Source of the DNA: Actinomycetota bacterium
GTDB lineage: Bacteria > Actinomycetota > Humimicrobiia > Humimicrobiales > Humimicrobiaceae
DNA length: 7,763 nucleotides
Assembly (NCBI GenBank): GCA_023379515.1
Contig: JAMCQQ010000448.1
Coordinates: 1 to 7,763, forward strand
Reading direction: 5' to 3'
The position numbers and the translations under genes are program-made. Shown here piece after piece: positions 1-6,649 of this stretch; positions within the stretch are counted from its first letter, which is position 1; every line of letters starts with the position of its first letter. Under the pieces are notes generated by a model, which saw only the letters and a list, made by a program, of their open reading frames with translations, was not told the DNA's origin and did no database searches.

Positions 1-122
1 TTGTTATTATTAGATTATTATAATAAAAAATATCAATAATATTTCTCCATAATAAAATTCTTAACGATAAAAACCCCTTAGTATTATAATATTAAAAAAC
101 AGTACTTTACAAATTTGATTAA
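1..122. other. AT-rich intergenic segment downstream of the peroxiredoxin gene
   Basis: This segment lies past the stop codon of the leftward peroxiredoxin gene and runs to the window edge. It is very AT-rich. It contains a short AT-only palindrome around 82-91 and a run of C (74-77) that reads as G on the minus strand. No hairpin with a GC stem followed by a T-run is visible on the minus strand, so no intrinsic terminator can be assigned to the peroxiredoxin gene. No coding region of credible length or RNA gene was recognised. Confidence 0.5.
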
Positions 123-566
123 TTACTTAATATTCAAATTCTCTAAATCATTTATAATATCTTCCGCGTGTCTCGCAGGATTTACTGTTGGATAGACTTT
201 TTCAACTATTCCCTCGGGATTGATAAGATATGAAACTCTCTTGGTAATGATTCCGCCGGCATAATATTTCTTTATAACCTCTTTTTCCGGATCTGAAAGA
301 AGAATAATGGGAAGATTATATTTATCTGCAAATCTTTTATGACTTATTGGTGAGTCCGGACTTATCCCTATAACTTTTGCATTAAGCTTTTCAAATTTTT
401 CAATATTATCCCTAAAATTTTTTGCTTCGGTTGTGCAGCCAGGGCTATTATCCCTGGGATAAAAATAGACTATTACCCACTTTCCTTTATAGTCAGCTAA
501 AGTATGCAATTTATTATTTTGGTCCATTAACTCAAAATCGGGAGCCTTGGTTTTTTCTTTTAACAT
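123..566 (-). CDS. bcp: Thioredoxin-dependent thiol peroxidase, Bcp/PrxQ-type peroxiredoxin, single-cysteine form
   Basis: This is a 147-residue cytoplasmic peroxiredoxin of the AhpC/TSA superfamily, Bcp (PrxQ) branch, which reduces H2O2 and organic hydroperoxides. The thioredoxin fold begins with APDF (8-11). The active-site segment YFYPRDNSPGCTTE (34-47) carries the peroxidatic Cys44, with Thr at 41-equivalent replaced by Ser as is common. In two-cysteine Bcp proteins the resolving Cys lies five residues later; here that position is Lys49 and the protein has no other cysteine, so it must be resolved by an external thiol. Length is close to the usual ~150. The start is firm: an in-frame TAA lies immediately upstream of the ATG, and an AAAGG ribosome site sits 7 nt before it. 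The gene stands alone, divergent from the phosphatase-kinase unit. Family assignment is secure; the 1-Cys mechanism is inferred from the missing residue. Confidence 0.93.
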   Translation of the reverse strand: MLKEKTKAPDFELMDQNNKLHTLADYKGKWVIVYFYPRDNSPGCTTEAKNFRDNIEKFEKLNAKVIGISPDSPISHKRFADKYNLPIILLSDPEKEVIKKYYAGGIITKRVSYLINPEGIVEKVYPTVNPARHAEDIINDLENLNIK

Positions 567-642
567 TTAGATACCTTTCTCTTATGTTCCATTTGTTTTA
601 AATCCACATATTATTTTTTTTATTGATTTCTCCTAAATAATA

Positions 643-670
643 GTTATAAACTTTATTTATTTCCTCCCAA
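643..670 (-). promoter_or_regulatory. Candidate sigma70-type promoter for the peroxiredoxin gene
   Basis: On the minus strand a TTGGGA (665-670, 4 of 6 to TTGACA) is followed after 16 nt by TATAAC (643-648, 5 of 6 to TATAAT). Transcription would begin near 636 and give a 5' leader of about 70 nt before the ATG at 566. The match and spacing are reasonable, but such matches arise by chance in AT-rich DNA. Confidence 0.4.
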
Positions 671-812
671 AAAAGCACCTATGCGAGAAGTCTAAATAAG
701 ATATTTATAAAAACCTATTGGCTTAAAATGTTATTATATAGATTATAGATTCAAACACAGAATACATTAACAGCATTTAGTCTAGTTTTTTAGATATAAA
801 GGTAGGGCTTTT

Positions 813-841
813 AAACTGGTCATTGGTCCAGTTTGTTTTTT
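813..841 (+). terminator. Rho-independent-terminator-like hairpin facing right, upstream of the phosphatase gene
   Basis: A perfect 7-bp inverted repeat, AAACTGG (813-819) and CCAGTTT (828-834), encloses an 8-nt loop. It is followed by G and then six T (836-841). Stem, loop and T-run fit an intrinsic terminator read on the plus strand; the minus strand has no matching T-run. No rightward gene lies upstream to be terminated, so it would end a small RNA or aborted leader, or block transcription entering from upstream. Because it ends about 58 bp before the phosphatase ATG, an attenuator role is possible. With only three G/C pairs the stem is modest. An operator or chance repeat remains possible. 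Confidence 0.5.
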
Positions 842-886
842 AAAATGCTTTAAATTAAACTATTTTATTAATGCTCACTTATAACA

Positions 887-899
887 TATAATTAGTCCC
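887..899 (+). promoter_or_regulatory. Consensus -10 box abutting the phosphatase start codon
   Basis: A perfect TATAAT occupies 887-892. A start about 7 nt downstream would fall at 899-900, which is the A of the phosphatase ATG. No purine-rich ribosome site precedes the ATG, and an in-frame TAA at 882-884 excludes an earlier start. This is the layout of a leaderless transcript. The -35 region is weak: at 17-nt spacing it reads TTTATT (864-869), and there is no extended TG. The box could be fortuitous in AT-rich sequence, in which case the real promoter lies further upstream. Confidence 0.45.
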
Positions 900-1610
900 A
901 TGGAATACTTTGCCGCAACCGATATTGGAAATTATCGTGACAAAAACGAAGATTTTTATTTTTGTAATGATAATTTATTCATAGTTGCAGATGGAATGGG
1001 TGGCCATAAAGCCGGAGAAATTGCCAGCAGAACCGCAGTGGAAAATTTTGTGAAACATTTTCAAAGCGTCCCCAAAAATAATACCCAAAATATCCGGGAA
1101 GCTATGATTAAAAGTATAAATTTTTCCAACAATGAGATAATTAAACTTTCAAAAGAGAAAGAAAATTATTACGGCATGGGGACCACTTTTACAGGGTGCT
1201 ATATCGAAGACAATAAAGCACATATTATACATGTTGGAGATAGCAGACTTTACCTAAAAAACAGCAGGCAACTCAAATTATTAACTTCAGACCATACAAT
1301 TGTAGGCGAACTTTTCAGAAAAGGTTTAATTACGTACGAAGATGCATTCAATCATCCTCAAAAGAATTATCTTACAAATGCTTTAGGCAGTGAGAATGAA
1401 TTAATACCTGATTATATCTCTCTTGATCTGGAAAAAAAAGATATTATTCTTCTCTGCTCTGATGGGCTTAATTCAATGTTAAGGGACACTTTTATTTTTA
1501 AAATTATAAAGCAATTCAAAAATCCGGAAGAAATTACAAAAAAATTGATTTACTGGGCAAAAAATAGGGGCGGACTCGATAATATAACAGTTATTTCAAT
1601 AAAGATTTAA
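900..1610 (+). CDS. prpC: PP2C-family Ser/Thr protein phosphatase (PrpC/Stp type)
   Basis: This 236-residue soluble metal-dependent phosphatase is expected to remove phosphate from Ser/Thr residues placed by the adjacent kinase, and probably from the kinase itself. All PP2C motifs are present in order: the Arg and N-E-D of the first motif (Arg13, Asn16-Asp18), metal-binding Asp31-Gly32 in DGMGGH (31-36), GTTFTG (94-99), GDSRLY (113-118), SDH (130-132), metal-binding SDG (187-189) and GGLDNIT (224-230). Length matches the minimal bacterial class of roughly 240 residues, with no transmembrane segment or extra domain. The start aligns with the family N-terminus, but no Shine-Dalgarno is seen and a TATAAT lies 7 nt upstream, so translation may be leaderless. 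The kinase gene follows after 39 nt, giving the classic phosphatase-kinase pair. The symbol is by analogy with Bacillus PrpC. Confidence 0.93.
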   Translation: MEYFAATDIGNYRDKNEDFYFCNDNLFIVADGMGGHKAGEIASRTAVENFVKHFQSVPKNNTQNIREAMIKSINFSNNEIIKLSKEKENYYGMGTTFTGCYIEDNKAHIIHVGDSRLYLKNSRQLKLLTSDHTIVGELFRKGLITYEDAFNHPQKNYLTNALGSENELIPDYISLDLEKKDIILLCSDGLNSMLRDTFIFKIIKQFKNPEEITKKLIYWAKNRGGLDNITVISIKI

Positions 1611-1649
1611 AACTACATTAATTTTTAGTTACAGGAACCTATTAAAAAA

Positions 1650-3527
1650 ATGACACAAAATAATTTAGACAAACAGGACAGGAACATTTTAGATAGCAGG
1701 CTCACAGATACCCTGATTGCAAACAGATATAAGATTATTGAAAAAATTGCATCGGGGGGGATGGCAGATGTCTATCTTGGTTATGATTCTAAGCTGGAAA
1801 GAAAGGTTGCGTTAAAAATCCTTCATGAAAATTATGCAAACAGTAAGAATTTCGTAAACAGGTTTAAAAGTGAGGCTCAAATTCTGTCGAAATTAAATAA
1901 TCCTAATATCGTAATGGTATATGATTGGGGAGAATTTGAAGGATTATATTTTATAGCAATGGAATACATACAGGGTAAAAGCTTAAAGGAGACTATAGAA
2001 AAAAAAGGTGCCTTAAATCCTGAGACAATAGTAAATTATTCAATGCAAATATGCAATGCACTTGAAGTAGCTCACAATAATAACCTTATCCATAGAGATA
2101 TAAAGCCTCAGAATATATTGATAACTGCCGAAGGTATGGTAAAAGTTGCAGATTTTGGAATTGCAAAATCGACTATAGCCGATATAACAAAAACTATGAA
2201 TATTGTGGGAACCGCTCATTATGTCTCACCCGAGCAGGCCCAGGGTAAAGTTCTTGATTTTCGAACGGATATTTACTCCTTGGGTATTGTCATGTACGAA
2301 ATGCTGACGGCAGATCTTCCTTTTAGAGGAAGTAATTCCATAGATATAAGTCTCAGGCACATAAGTGAGCAGCCTACTTTGCCCTCAAAAATAATATTTA
2401 ACGTACCTGAAAAACTGGAAAAGATAATAATGAAATGCCTGGAGAAAAATCCTTCATATAGGTATCCTTCCATAACTTCTTTGAAAAAAGATCTTCAAAA
2501 TTTTCTCGACAAAAAGCCACTGATAATAGAAAAAAGAAACTCTGATGAGAATCATATAAAAGAGTGGGCACTAACTTATTCAAAATCAAGAAGGGCAAAA
2601 GTTTTATGGACATTTCTTTGCCTGAATATTTTTTTTATGGTTCTTTTTGTAGTATTTTTAACATTATTTTTGAGTATTAATTCAAGATATAAAAATATAA
2701 AAACAGAAATTGGTTTTATGATTGTTCCTCCCATAGAAAGAATAAATGTAAATGAGGCAAAAGAAATACTTTCAACCTATGGTTTAAAGTTAGTTATAAA
2801 AAGTTCTGAATTCAATTCAAATATAAGCCAAAACTATATCATCAGCCAGGACCCTCAGCCAGGCAATAAGATACCAAAAGACAGCAGTGTGAATGTTGTT
2901 CTAAGCAAAGGGCTTGAAACAGTATTGGTTAAAGTTCCTAATCTTATTGGTTTGACCAAACAAGATGCAATTAAAACTATTGAGGACTTGGGATTAAAGG
3001 CAGGTAGTATTTCTGAGGAAAACAGTTCTGACTTTGTAAAGGATACAATTATTAATCAAAATCCCAGTTATAATGAAGAAATAGATAAAAATTCTATAAT
3101 TAACCTTACAGTTAGCATGGGCAACAAAATTTTAACTATTCCCAATTTGATAGGTTCTGATTTTCTGTATGCAAAGGCACAGATTGAAATGCTTGGCCTC
3201 AAACTAAGTACTACCAAGATGACTGATGCAGCAAGCCCCCCGGGTACTATAATTGCATTAAATCCACCGCCTGGTTCTCAGGTTGAAGAAAATAGTATTG
3301 TAGAGTTAATAATTGCAACAAACCTTGAATTTATTCCAACACCAGACCTAATTGGTATGAGTCTTACAAATGCAGTGAATTTATTAAATGAAAAAGGGAT
3401 CATATTTGAAATTAGTTATATCCAAACTGATTATTCTGTTCAGAAAGATACTATCCTTGAACAGGATCCCCAACCAGGTACTACCTTACAGCCGGGTGGG
3501 GCAATGATTTTATTTGCCGGAAAATAA
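1650..3527 (+). CDS. prkC: Transmembrane Ser/Thr protein kinase with four PASTA domains (PknB/PrkC type)
   Basis: This 625-residue Hanks-type kinase senses peptidoglycan fragments or lipid II in known relatives and governs wall synthesis and growth. The kinase domain spans about 27-285: glycine-rich loop SGGMADVY (35-42, with Ala34 where the first Gly usually sits), ATP-binding Lys56, Glu75, HRD 148-150, Lys152/Asn155, DFG 168-170, SPE 193-195 and Asp207. Thr180 and Thr182 align with the activation-loop sites Thr171/Thr173 of mycobacterial PknB. A basic patch (313-317) precedes one membrane helix (about 318-342), placing the C-terminus outside. Four PASTA repeats fill about 357-421, 425-491, 494-557 and 561-625. 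The first lacks the usual P-x-L-I-G opening; the second lacks the proline-rich turn found near the end of the others. AGGAA at 1633-1637 is a rather distant ribosome site, and an in-frame TAG at 1626-1628 rules out earlier starts. The last 18 bp overlap accA on the other strand. Confidence 0.94.
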   Translation: MTQNNLDKQDRNILDSRLTDTLIANRYKIIEKIASGGMADVYLGYDSKLERKVALKILHENYANSKNFVNRFKSEAQILSKLNNPNIVMVYDWGEFEGLYFIAMEYIQGKSLKETIEKKGALNPETIVNYSMQICNALEVAHNNNLIHRDIKPQNILITAEGMVKVADFGIAKSTIADITKTMNIVGTAHYVSPEQAQGKVLDFRTDIYSLGIVMYEMLTADLPFRGSNSIDISLRHISEQPTLPSKIIFNVPEKLEKIIMKCLEKNPSYRYPSITSLKKDLQNFLDKKPLIIEKRNSDENHIKEWALTYSKSRRAKVLWTFLCLNIFFMVLFVVFLTLFLSINSRYKNIKTEIGFMIVPPIERINVNEAKEILSTYGLKLVIKSSEFNSNISQNYIISQDPQPGNKIPKDSSVNVVLSKGLETVLVKVPNLIGLTKQDAIKTIEDLGLKAGSISEENSSDFVKDTIINQNPSYNEEIDKNSIINLTVSMGNKILTIPNLIGSDFLYAKAQIEMLGLKLSTTKMTDAASPPGTIIALNPPPGSQVEENSIVELIIATNLEFIPTPDLIGMSLTNAVNLLNEKGIIFEISYIQTDYSVQKDTILEQDPQPGTTLQPGGAMILFAGK

Positions 3528-4508
3528 ATCTTGCGATGGTTCTGCTAAAAATCCCAAAGTTTCAAATTTTTGTGCTCTTTGTTCCTTTAATTTTTTGCCA
3601 TCAATATTTTTAAATTTATCAAGGGCAAGAACCAAATATCTTTTTAAGATTCTTACCATTCTTGCAGGATCAGTATGTGCACCACCTAATGGTTCAAATA
3701 TTATTCTGTCAATTACTCCCATTCGCAGTAAACTTTTTGAAGTTAATTTTAATGCCCGTGCTGCAAGTTTTGAACCACTCGTGTCTTTCCAGAGAATTGC
3801 CGCACAGCCTTCAGGTGAAATTACTGAATAAGTTGAATTTTCAAGCATCATGACATAATTACCTATGGCAAGTGCAAGTGCTCCTCCGCTGCCTCCCTCA
3901 CCAATCAACACCGCGATTATTGGTACTTCGAGCTCAAACATAGTTAATAAACTTTTAGCTATGGCACTTGCTTGTCCGGAATCTTCAGCCTCGAGTGCTG
4001 CATATGCCCCTGGAGTGTCAACTAAAGTAATTATTGGAAAACCAAACCTATCTGCAAGCTGCATAACCCTCTGTGATTTTCTATATCCCTGCGGCATGCT
4101 CATTCCAAAATTAAATTCTACTCTTTCTTTTATATCTTTTCCTTTATTATGTCCAATAACTGCAACTGTTGTGCCATTTATTTTTCCCAGCCCTGCAGTT
4201 ATAGATTTATCCTCTGCAGTTTGTCTGTCACCTGAAAGCTCGATAAAATCTTCAAAAATATTACTTATATAGTCGGGTGTATGCGGCCTGGTTTCATCCC
4301 TTGATAGTTCAACAATTTTCCATGTTTTGATCGCTTCTTTCTCAACTCTTTTGTAGTTTTCAATTTTTTCTGCAAGCTCTTTTTCTGCATCGTTAAAATG
4401 AACACCGCTAAAATGTGATATCCTTTTCAATTTCTCCAGTTTAAAAAATGATCTCAATGTTTCTTTGAAATAATTTTTTGGAATTTCCTTTATTTCGTTT
4501 AAATCCAT
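3510..4508 (-). CDS. accA: Acetyl-CoA carboxylase carboxyltransferase, alpha subunit
   Basis: This is a 332-residue cytoplasmic protein, close to E. coli AccA (about 319). With AccD it forms the alpha2-beta2 carboxyltransferase that moves CO2 from biotin on AccB to acetyl-CoA, giving malonyl-CoA. Conserved blocks include a charged helical N-terminus (about 1-70), RPHTPDYI (74-81), GHNKGKD (119-125), FGMSMPQGYRK (134-144), DTPGAY (164-169), the oxyanion-forming GEGGSGGA (203-210), YSVISPEGCAAILWK (227-241) and EPLGGAHTDP (272-281). The usual Pro-Gly after PGAY is Ala-Ala here (170-171). The start follows an AAGG ribosome site (4520-4523). It is the last gene of the leftward cluster, 33 nt after accD. 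Its final codons and stop overlap the 3' end of the oppositely oriented kinase gene, and no intrinsic terminator follows. Confidence 0.95.
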   Translation of the reverse strand: MDLNEIKEIPKNYFKETLRSFFKLEKLKRISHFSGVHFNDAEKELAEKIENYKRVEKEAIKTWKIVELSRDETRPHTPDYISNIFEDFIELSGDRQTAEDKSITAGLGKINGTTVAVIGHNKGKDIKERVEFNFGMSMPQGYRKSQRVMQLADRFGFPIITLVDTPGAYAALEAEDSGQASAIAKSLLTMFELEVPIIAVLIGEGGSGGALALAIGNYVMMLENSTYSVISPEGCAAILWKDTSGSKLAARALKLTSKSLLRMGVIDRIIFEPLGGAHTDPARMVRILKRYLVLALDKFKNIDGKKLKEQRAQKFETLGFLAEPSQDLFSGK

Positions 4509-4541
4509 TTTTACACCAGCCTTAAATTAATAACCTAAGGT

Positions 4542-5333
4542 TTAATTTCTAAATAATTTTAATAATCGGGCCAGAATATCCTTTATATCTTTTCTTTCAA
4601 CAATCATGTCCAATTGCCCGTTTCTTAAATTTCTTTCAGCGCTTCCAAAATCAGATGGTATAGGTTTTTTTATTGTCTGTTCAACAACCCGGGGTCCTGC
4701 AAAACAAAAAAGTGTTCCTGGTTCAGAAATTATTATATCTGCAACTGTTGCAAAACTTGCACTTACACCGCCTGTGGTAGGATTTGTAATTAAACAAATA
4801 TATGGTATTTTATTTTCCCTTATCCTATTTATGCATGAGACTGTTTTTGCCATCTGCATCAGTGACATTATTCCTTCCTGCATCCTTGCTCCACCCGAAG
4901 CACAAAATATAATCAAAGGCAGCTTATTGGCAATACTGTAATTAGCAATAATTTTAATCTTTTCGCCAACTACGCTTCCCATGCTCCCACCCATGAAATT
5001 GAAATCCATTATTCCCAGTGATGTCTTAAAACCATTTATTTTTGCATCACCCACAACAAGAGCTTCGTTTAATCCTGACTTCAATCTTGCTTCCTTTAAT
5101 CTCGAACTGTATGACTTAAGATCATAAAAATTTAAAAAATCAACCGAATTTAAATCCTTGGCTATCTCATTAAAGCTGCCTTCATCACAAGTAATTTGTA
5201 TCCTTTCCCTGGCACCAATATAACTATGATAACCACAGTTAGGGCATACATTCAAATTAACCAGGAATTCATCCGGATCAATTTCTTGATTACAGTTCTT
5301 GCATTTTAACTTTTCTGAAAGCTTTTTATCCAT
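4542..5333 (-). CDS. accD: Acetyl-CoA carboxylase carboxyltransferase, beta subunit (zinc-binding)
   Basis: This 263-residue partner of AccA starts with a Cys4 zinc ribbon, Cys11, Cys14, Cys30 and Cys33, with the same spacing as in E. coli AccD. That element is essential for the carboxyltransferase and, in E. coli, also for binding its own mRNA. The crotonase-fold body includes ARERIQ (41-46), DFNFMGGSMGSVVGEK (110-125), ASGGARMQEGIMSLMQMAK (145-163), TTGGVSASFA (186-195) and FAGPRVVEQT (211-220). It is shorter than the E. coli protein (about 304) at both ends, with about 10 residues before the first Cys and a stop soon after the last conserved helix, so it is a compact version rather than a truncated one. 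Only 11 nt separate it from fabF and no Shine-Dalgarno is visible, which suggests translational coupling. accA follows 33 nt downstream. Confidence 0.95.
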   Translation of the reverse strand: MDKKLSEKLKCKNCNQEIDPDEFLVNLNVCPNCGYHSYIGARERIQITCDEGSFNEIAKDLNSVDFLNFYDLKSYSSRLKEARLKSGLNEALVVGDAKINGFKTSLGIMDFNFMGGSMGSVVGEKIKIIANYSIANKLPLIIFCASGGARMQEGIMSLMQMAKTVSCINRIRENKIPYICLITNPTTGGVSASFATVADIIISEPGTLFCFAGPRVVEQTIKKPIPSDFGSAERNLRNGQLDMIVERKDIKDILARLLKLFRN

Positions 5334-5344
5334 AATTTTATTTT

Positions 5345-6598
5345 TTAACTTATATATTTTTTAAATCCCAGTGTTACATTGTGTCCGCCAAAGCCCATAG
5401 AATTTGAAAGTGCAATGTTAACCTTTTTGGCTATGCTTACATTCGGAGTATAATTCAAATCACATTTTTCATCCTGGTTTTCAAGATTTATTGTAGGTGG
5501 AATTATATCATTTTTTATAGCAAGGATGGTTGCTACTGCTTCAATTGCACCTGCAGCTCCAAGGCAATGTCCATGCATTGATTTTGTTGAACTGACGTTT
5601 AATTTATCTGTATATTCTCCGAAACATTTTCTTATGGCTACACTCTCTACAATATCATTTAATGGAGTAGATGTTCCATGAGCATTAAGATAGTCGACTT
5701 GATCCAAACCTATATTACCTTCTTTTAGGCAATTTTTTATACATCTTACAACATTTTTACCTGATTCTTCGAGTGCAGTCATATGATATGCCTCTCCTGA
5801 TAATCCATAACCAAAAATTTCTCCATATATTCTGGCACCTCGCTTTCGGGCATAATCGAGTTCTTCAAGAATTAGAATACCGCTTCCTTCTCCCATTACA
5901 AAACCATCCCTATCCCTGTCAAAAGGTCTGGATGCTCTTTGAGGCTCGTCATTTCTTCTTGACATCGCATTCATACTTGAAAATCCTGCCATTCCAATAG
6001 GAGTTATAGAAGCTTCGCTTCCACCGGATATCATTACCGTTGCTGCTCCCCTTTTAATAATCTCGAAAGCATCTCCTATTGAATTTGAACCTGCCGCACA
6101 TGCAGTTGTAACTGTACTTACCGGACCCTTTGCCCCTGATATTATTGATGCCTGAGCTGCTGCCATGTTGCATATCATCATCGGGATCAAGAATGGACTT
6201 ACTCTGTCAGCACCCCGTTCCAGTAAAATTTTATGTTGAGCTTCAAGTGTTGCCAGTCCCCCGACTCCACTGCCGATATACACGCCAACATCATTTTCAT
6301 TTTCACTGGTTATTTTAAGTCCGGAATCTTCAAGTGCAATCACTGTAGCCGCCACCGCAAATTGTGCAAATCTATCCATTCTTTTTGCAGCTTTTGCATC
6401 CATGAAGTTTATTGGATCAAAATCTTTTATTTGAGCTGCTATCTTCGAAGCAATTTTTTCAACATCAAAAGTTTCTATTCTGCTGACACCTGATTTTCCT
6501 GAAGTTATACTGTTCCAGAACTGGTCGATTCCGGTACCCACAGATGTCACAACTCCCATTCCTGTAACTACTACTCTCCTCCCGCTTTTTTCCGCCAT
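5345..6598 (-). CDS. fabF: 3-oxoacyl-[acyl-carrier-protein] synthase II (KAS II)
   Basis: This 417-residue condensing enzyme of the thiolase superfamily elongates acyl-ACP with malonyl-ACP in type II fatty-acid synthesis. The Cys-His-His triad is complete: Cys167 in TTACAAGSN (164-172), His307 in AHGTSTPLND (306-315) and His344 in KSMHGHCLGAAG (339-350), with conserved Lys339. The N-terminal VVVTGMGVVTSVG (9-21) and C-terminal SNSMGFGGHNVTLGF (398-412) are typical, the GFGGHN form being common in Gram-positive FabF. Length equals the family norm (about 410-415). A GAGG ribosome site lies about 11 nt before the ATG. fabG is 51 nt upstream and accD 11 nt downstream. FabB is less likely given the overall FabF-like sequence; a polyketide-type KS is unlikely in this context. 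Confidence 0.95.
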   Translation of the reverse strand: MAEKSGRRVVVTGMGVVTSVGTGIDQFWNSITSGKSGVSRIETFDVEKIASKIAAQIKDFDPINFMDAKAAKRMDRFAQFAVAATVIALEDSGLKITSENENDVGVYIGSGVGGLATLEAQHKILLERGADRVSPFLIPMMICNMAAAQASIISGAKGPVSTVTTACAAGSNSIGDAFEIIKRGAATVMISGGSEASITPIGMAGFSSMNAMSRRNDEPQRASRPFDRDRDGFVMGEGSGILILEELDYARKRGARIYGEIFGYGLSGEAYHMTALEESGKNVVRCIKNCLKEGNIGLDQVDYLNAHGTSTPLNDIVESVAIRKCFGEYTDKLNVSSTKSMHGHCLGAAGAIEAVATILAIKNDIIPPTINLENQDEKCDLNYTPNVSIAKKVNIALSNSMGFGGHNVTLGFKKYIS

Positions 6599-6649
6599 AT
6601 TTTTTTATACCTCGTTTTCTTATTTATACTTAAAAATAAAATATCCTTT

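Larger units (their letters stand above)
567..899. other. 333-bp divergent intergenic regulatory region
   Basis: No convincing protein gene occurs here; the only ORFs on either strand are of a few codons and lack good ribosome sites. Rightward, it contains a terminator-like hairpin (813-841) and a consensus -10 box (887-892) next to the phosphatase start. Leftward, it contains a candidate sigma70-type promoter for the peroxiredoxin gene (643-670). Between them are a tandem 7-bp repeat TATAGAT (737-743 and 744-750) and an imperfect long-range complement, 689-697 with 775-783 (8 of 9 positions pair). A structured leader or small RNA read rightward and ending at the hairpin is possible, but no known RNA family was recognised. 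Confidence 0.6.

Noticed and set aside
81..94. AT-only palindrome with an embedded TATAAT near the left edge as promoter or terminator
   Set aside because: No -35 match at suitable spacing, no GC stem and no gene close downstream on the plus strand; likely composition-driven.
729..749. Short leader-peptide-like ORF (ATG at 729, six codons then TAG), with others at 681 and 871
   Set aside because: None has a ribosome site, and very short ORFs are expected by chance in this AT-rich region; no attenuation logic such as repeated regulatory codons is visible.
3500..3518. Inverted repeat GGCAA/TTGCC spanning both convergent stop codons as a bidirectional terminator
   Set aside because: The stem is only 5 bp with a 9-nt loop and neither strand has a T-run after it, so intrinsic termination is not supported.
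3865..4272. 135-codon open frame on the plus strand inside accA
   Set aside because: It lies wholly antisense to a well-conserved accA, has a low-complexity Ser/Ala/Pro-rich translation and shows no recognisable domain; it is a shadow of accA codon use.
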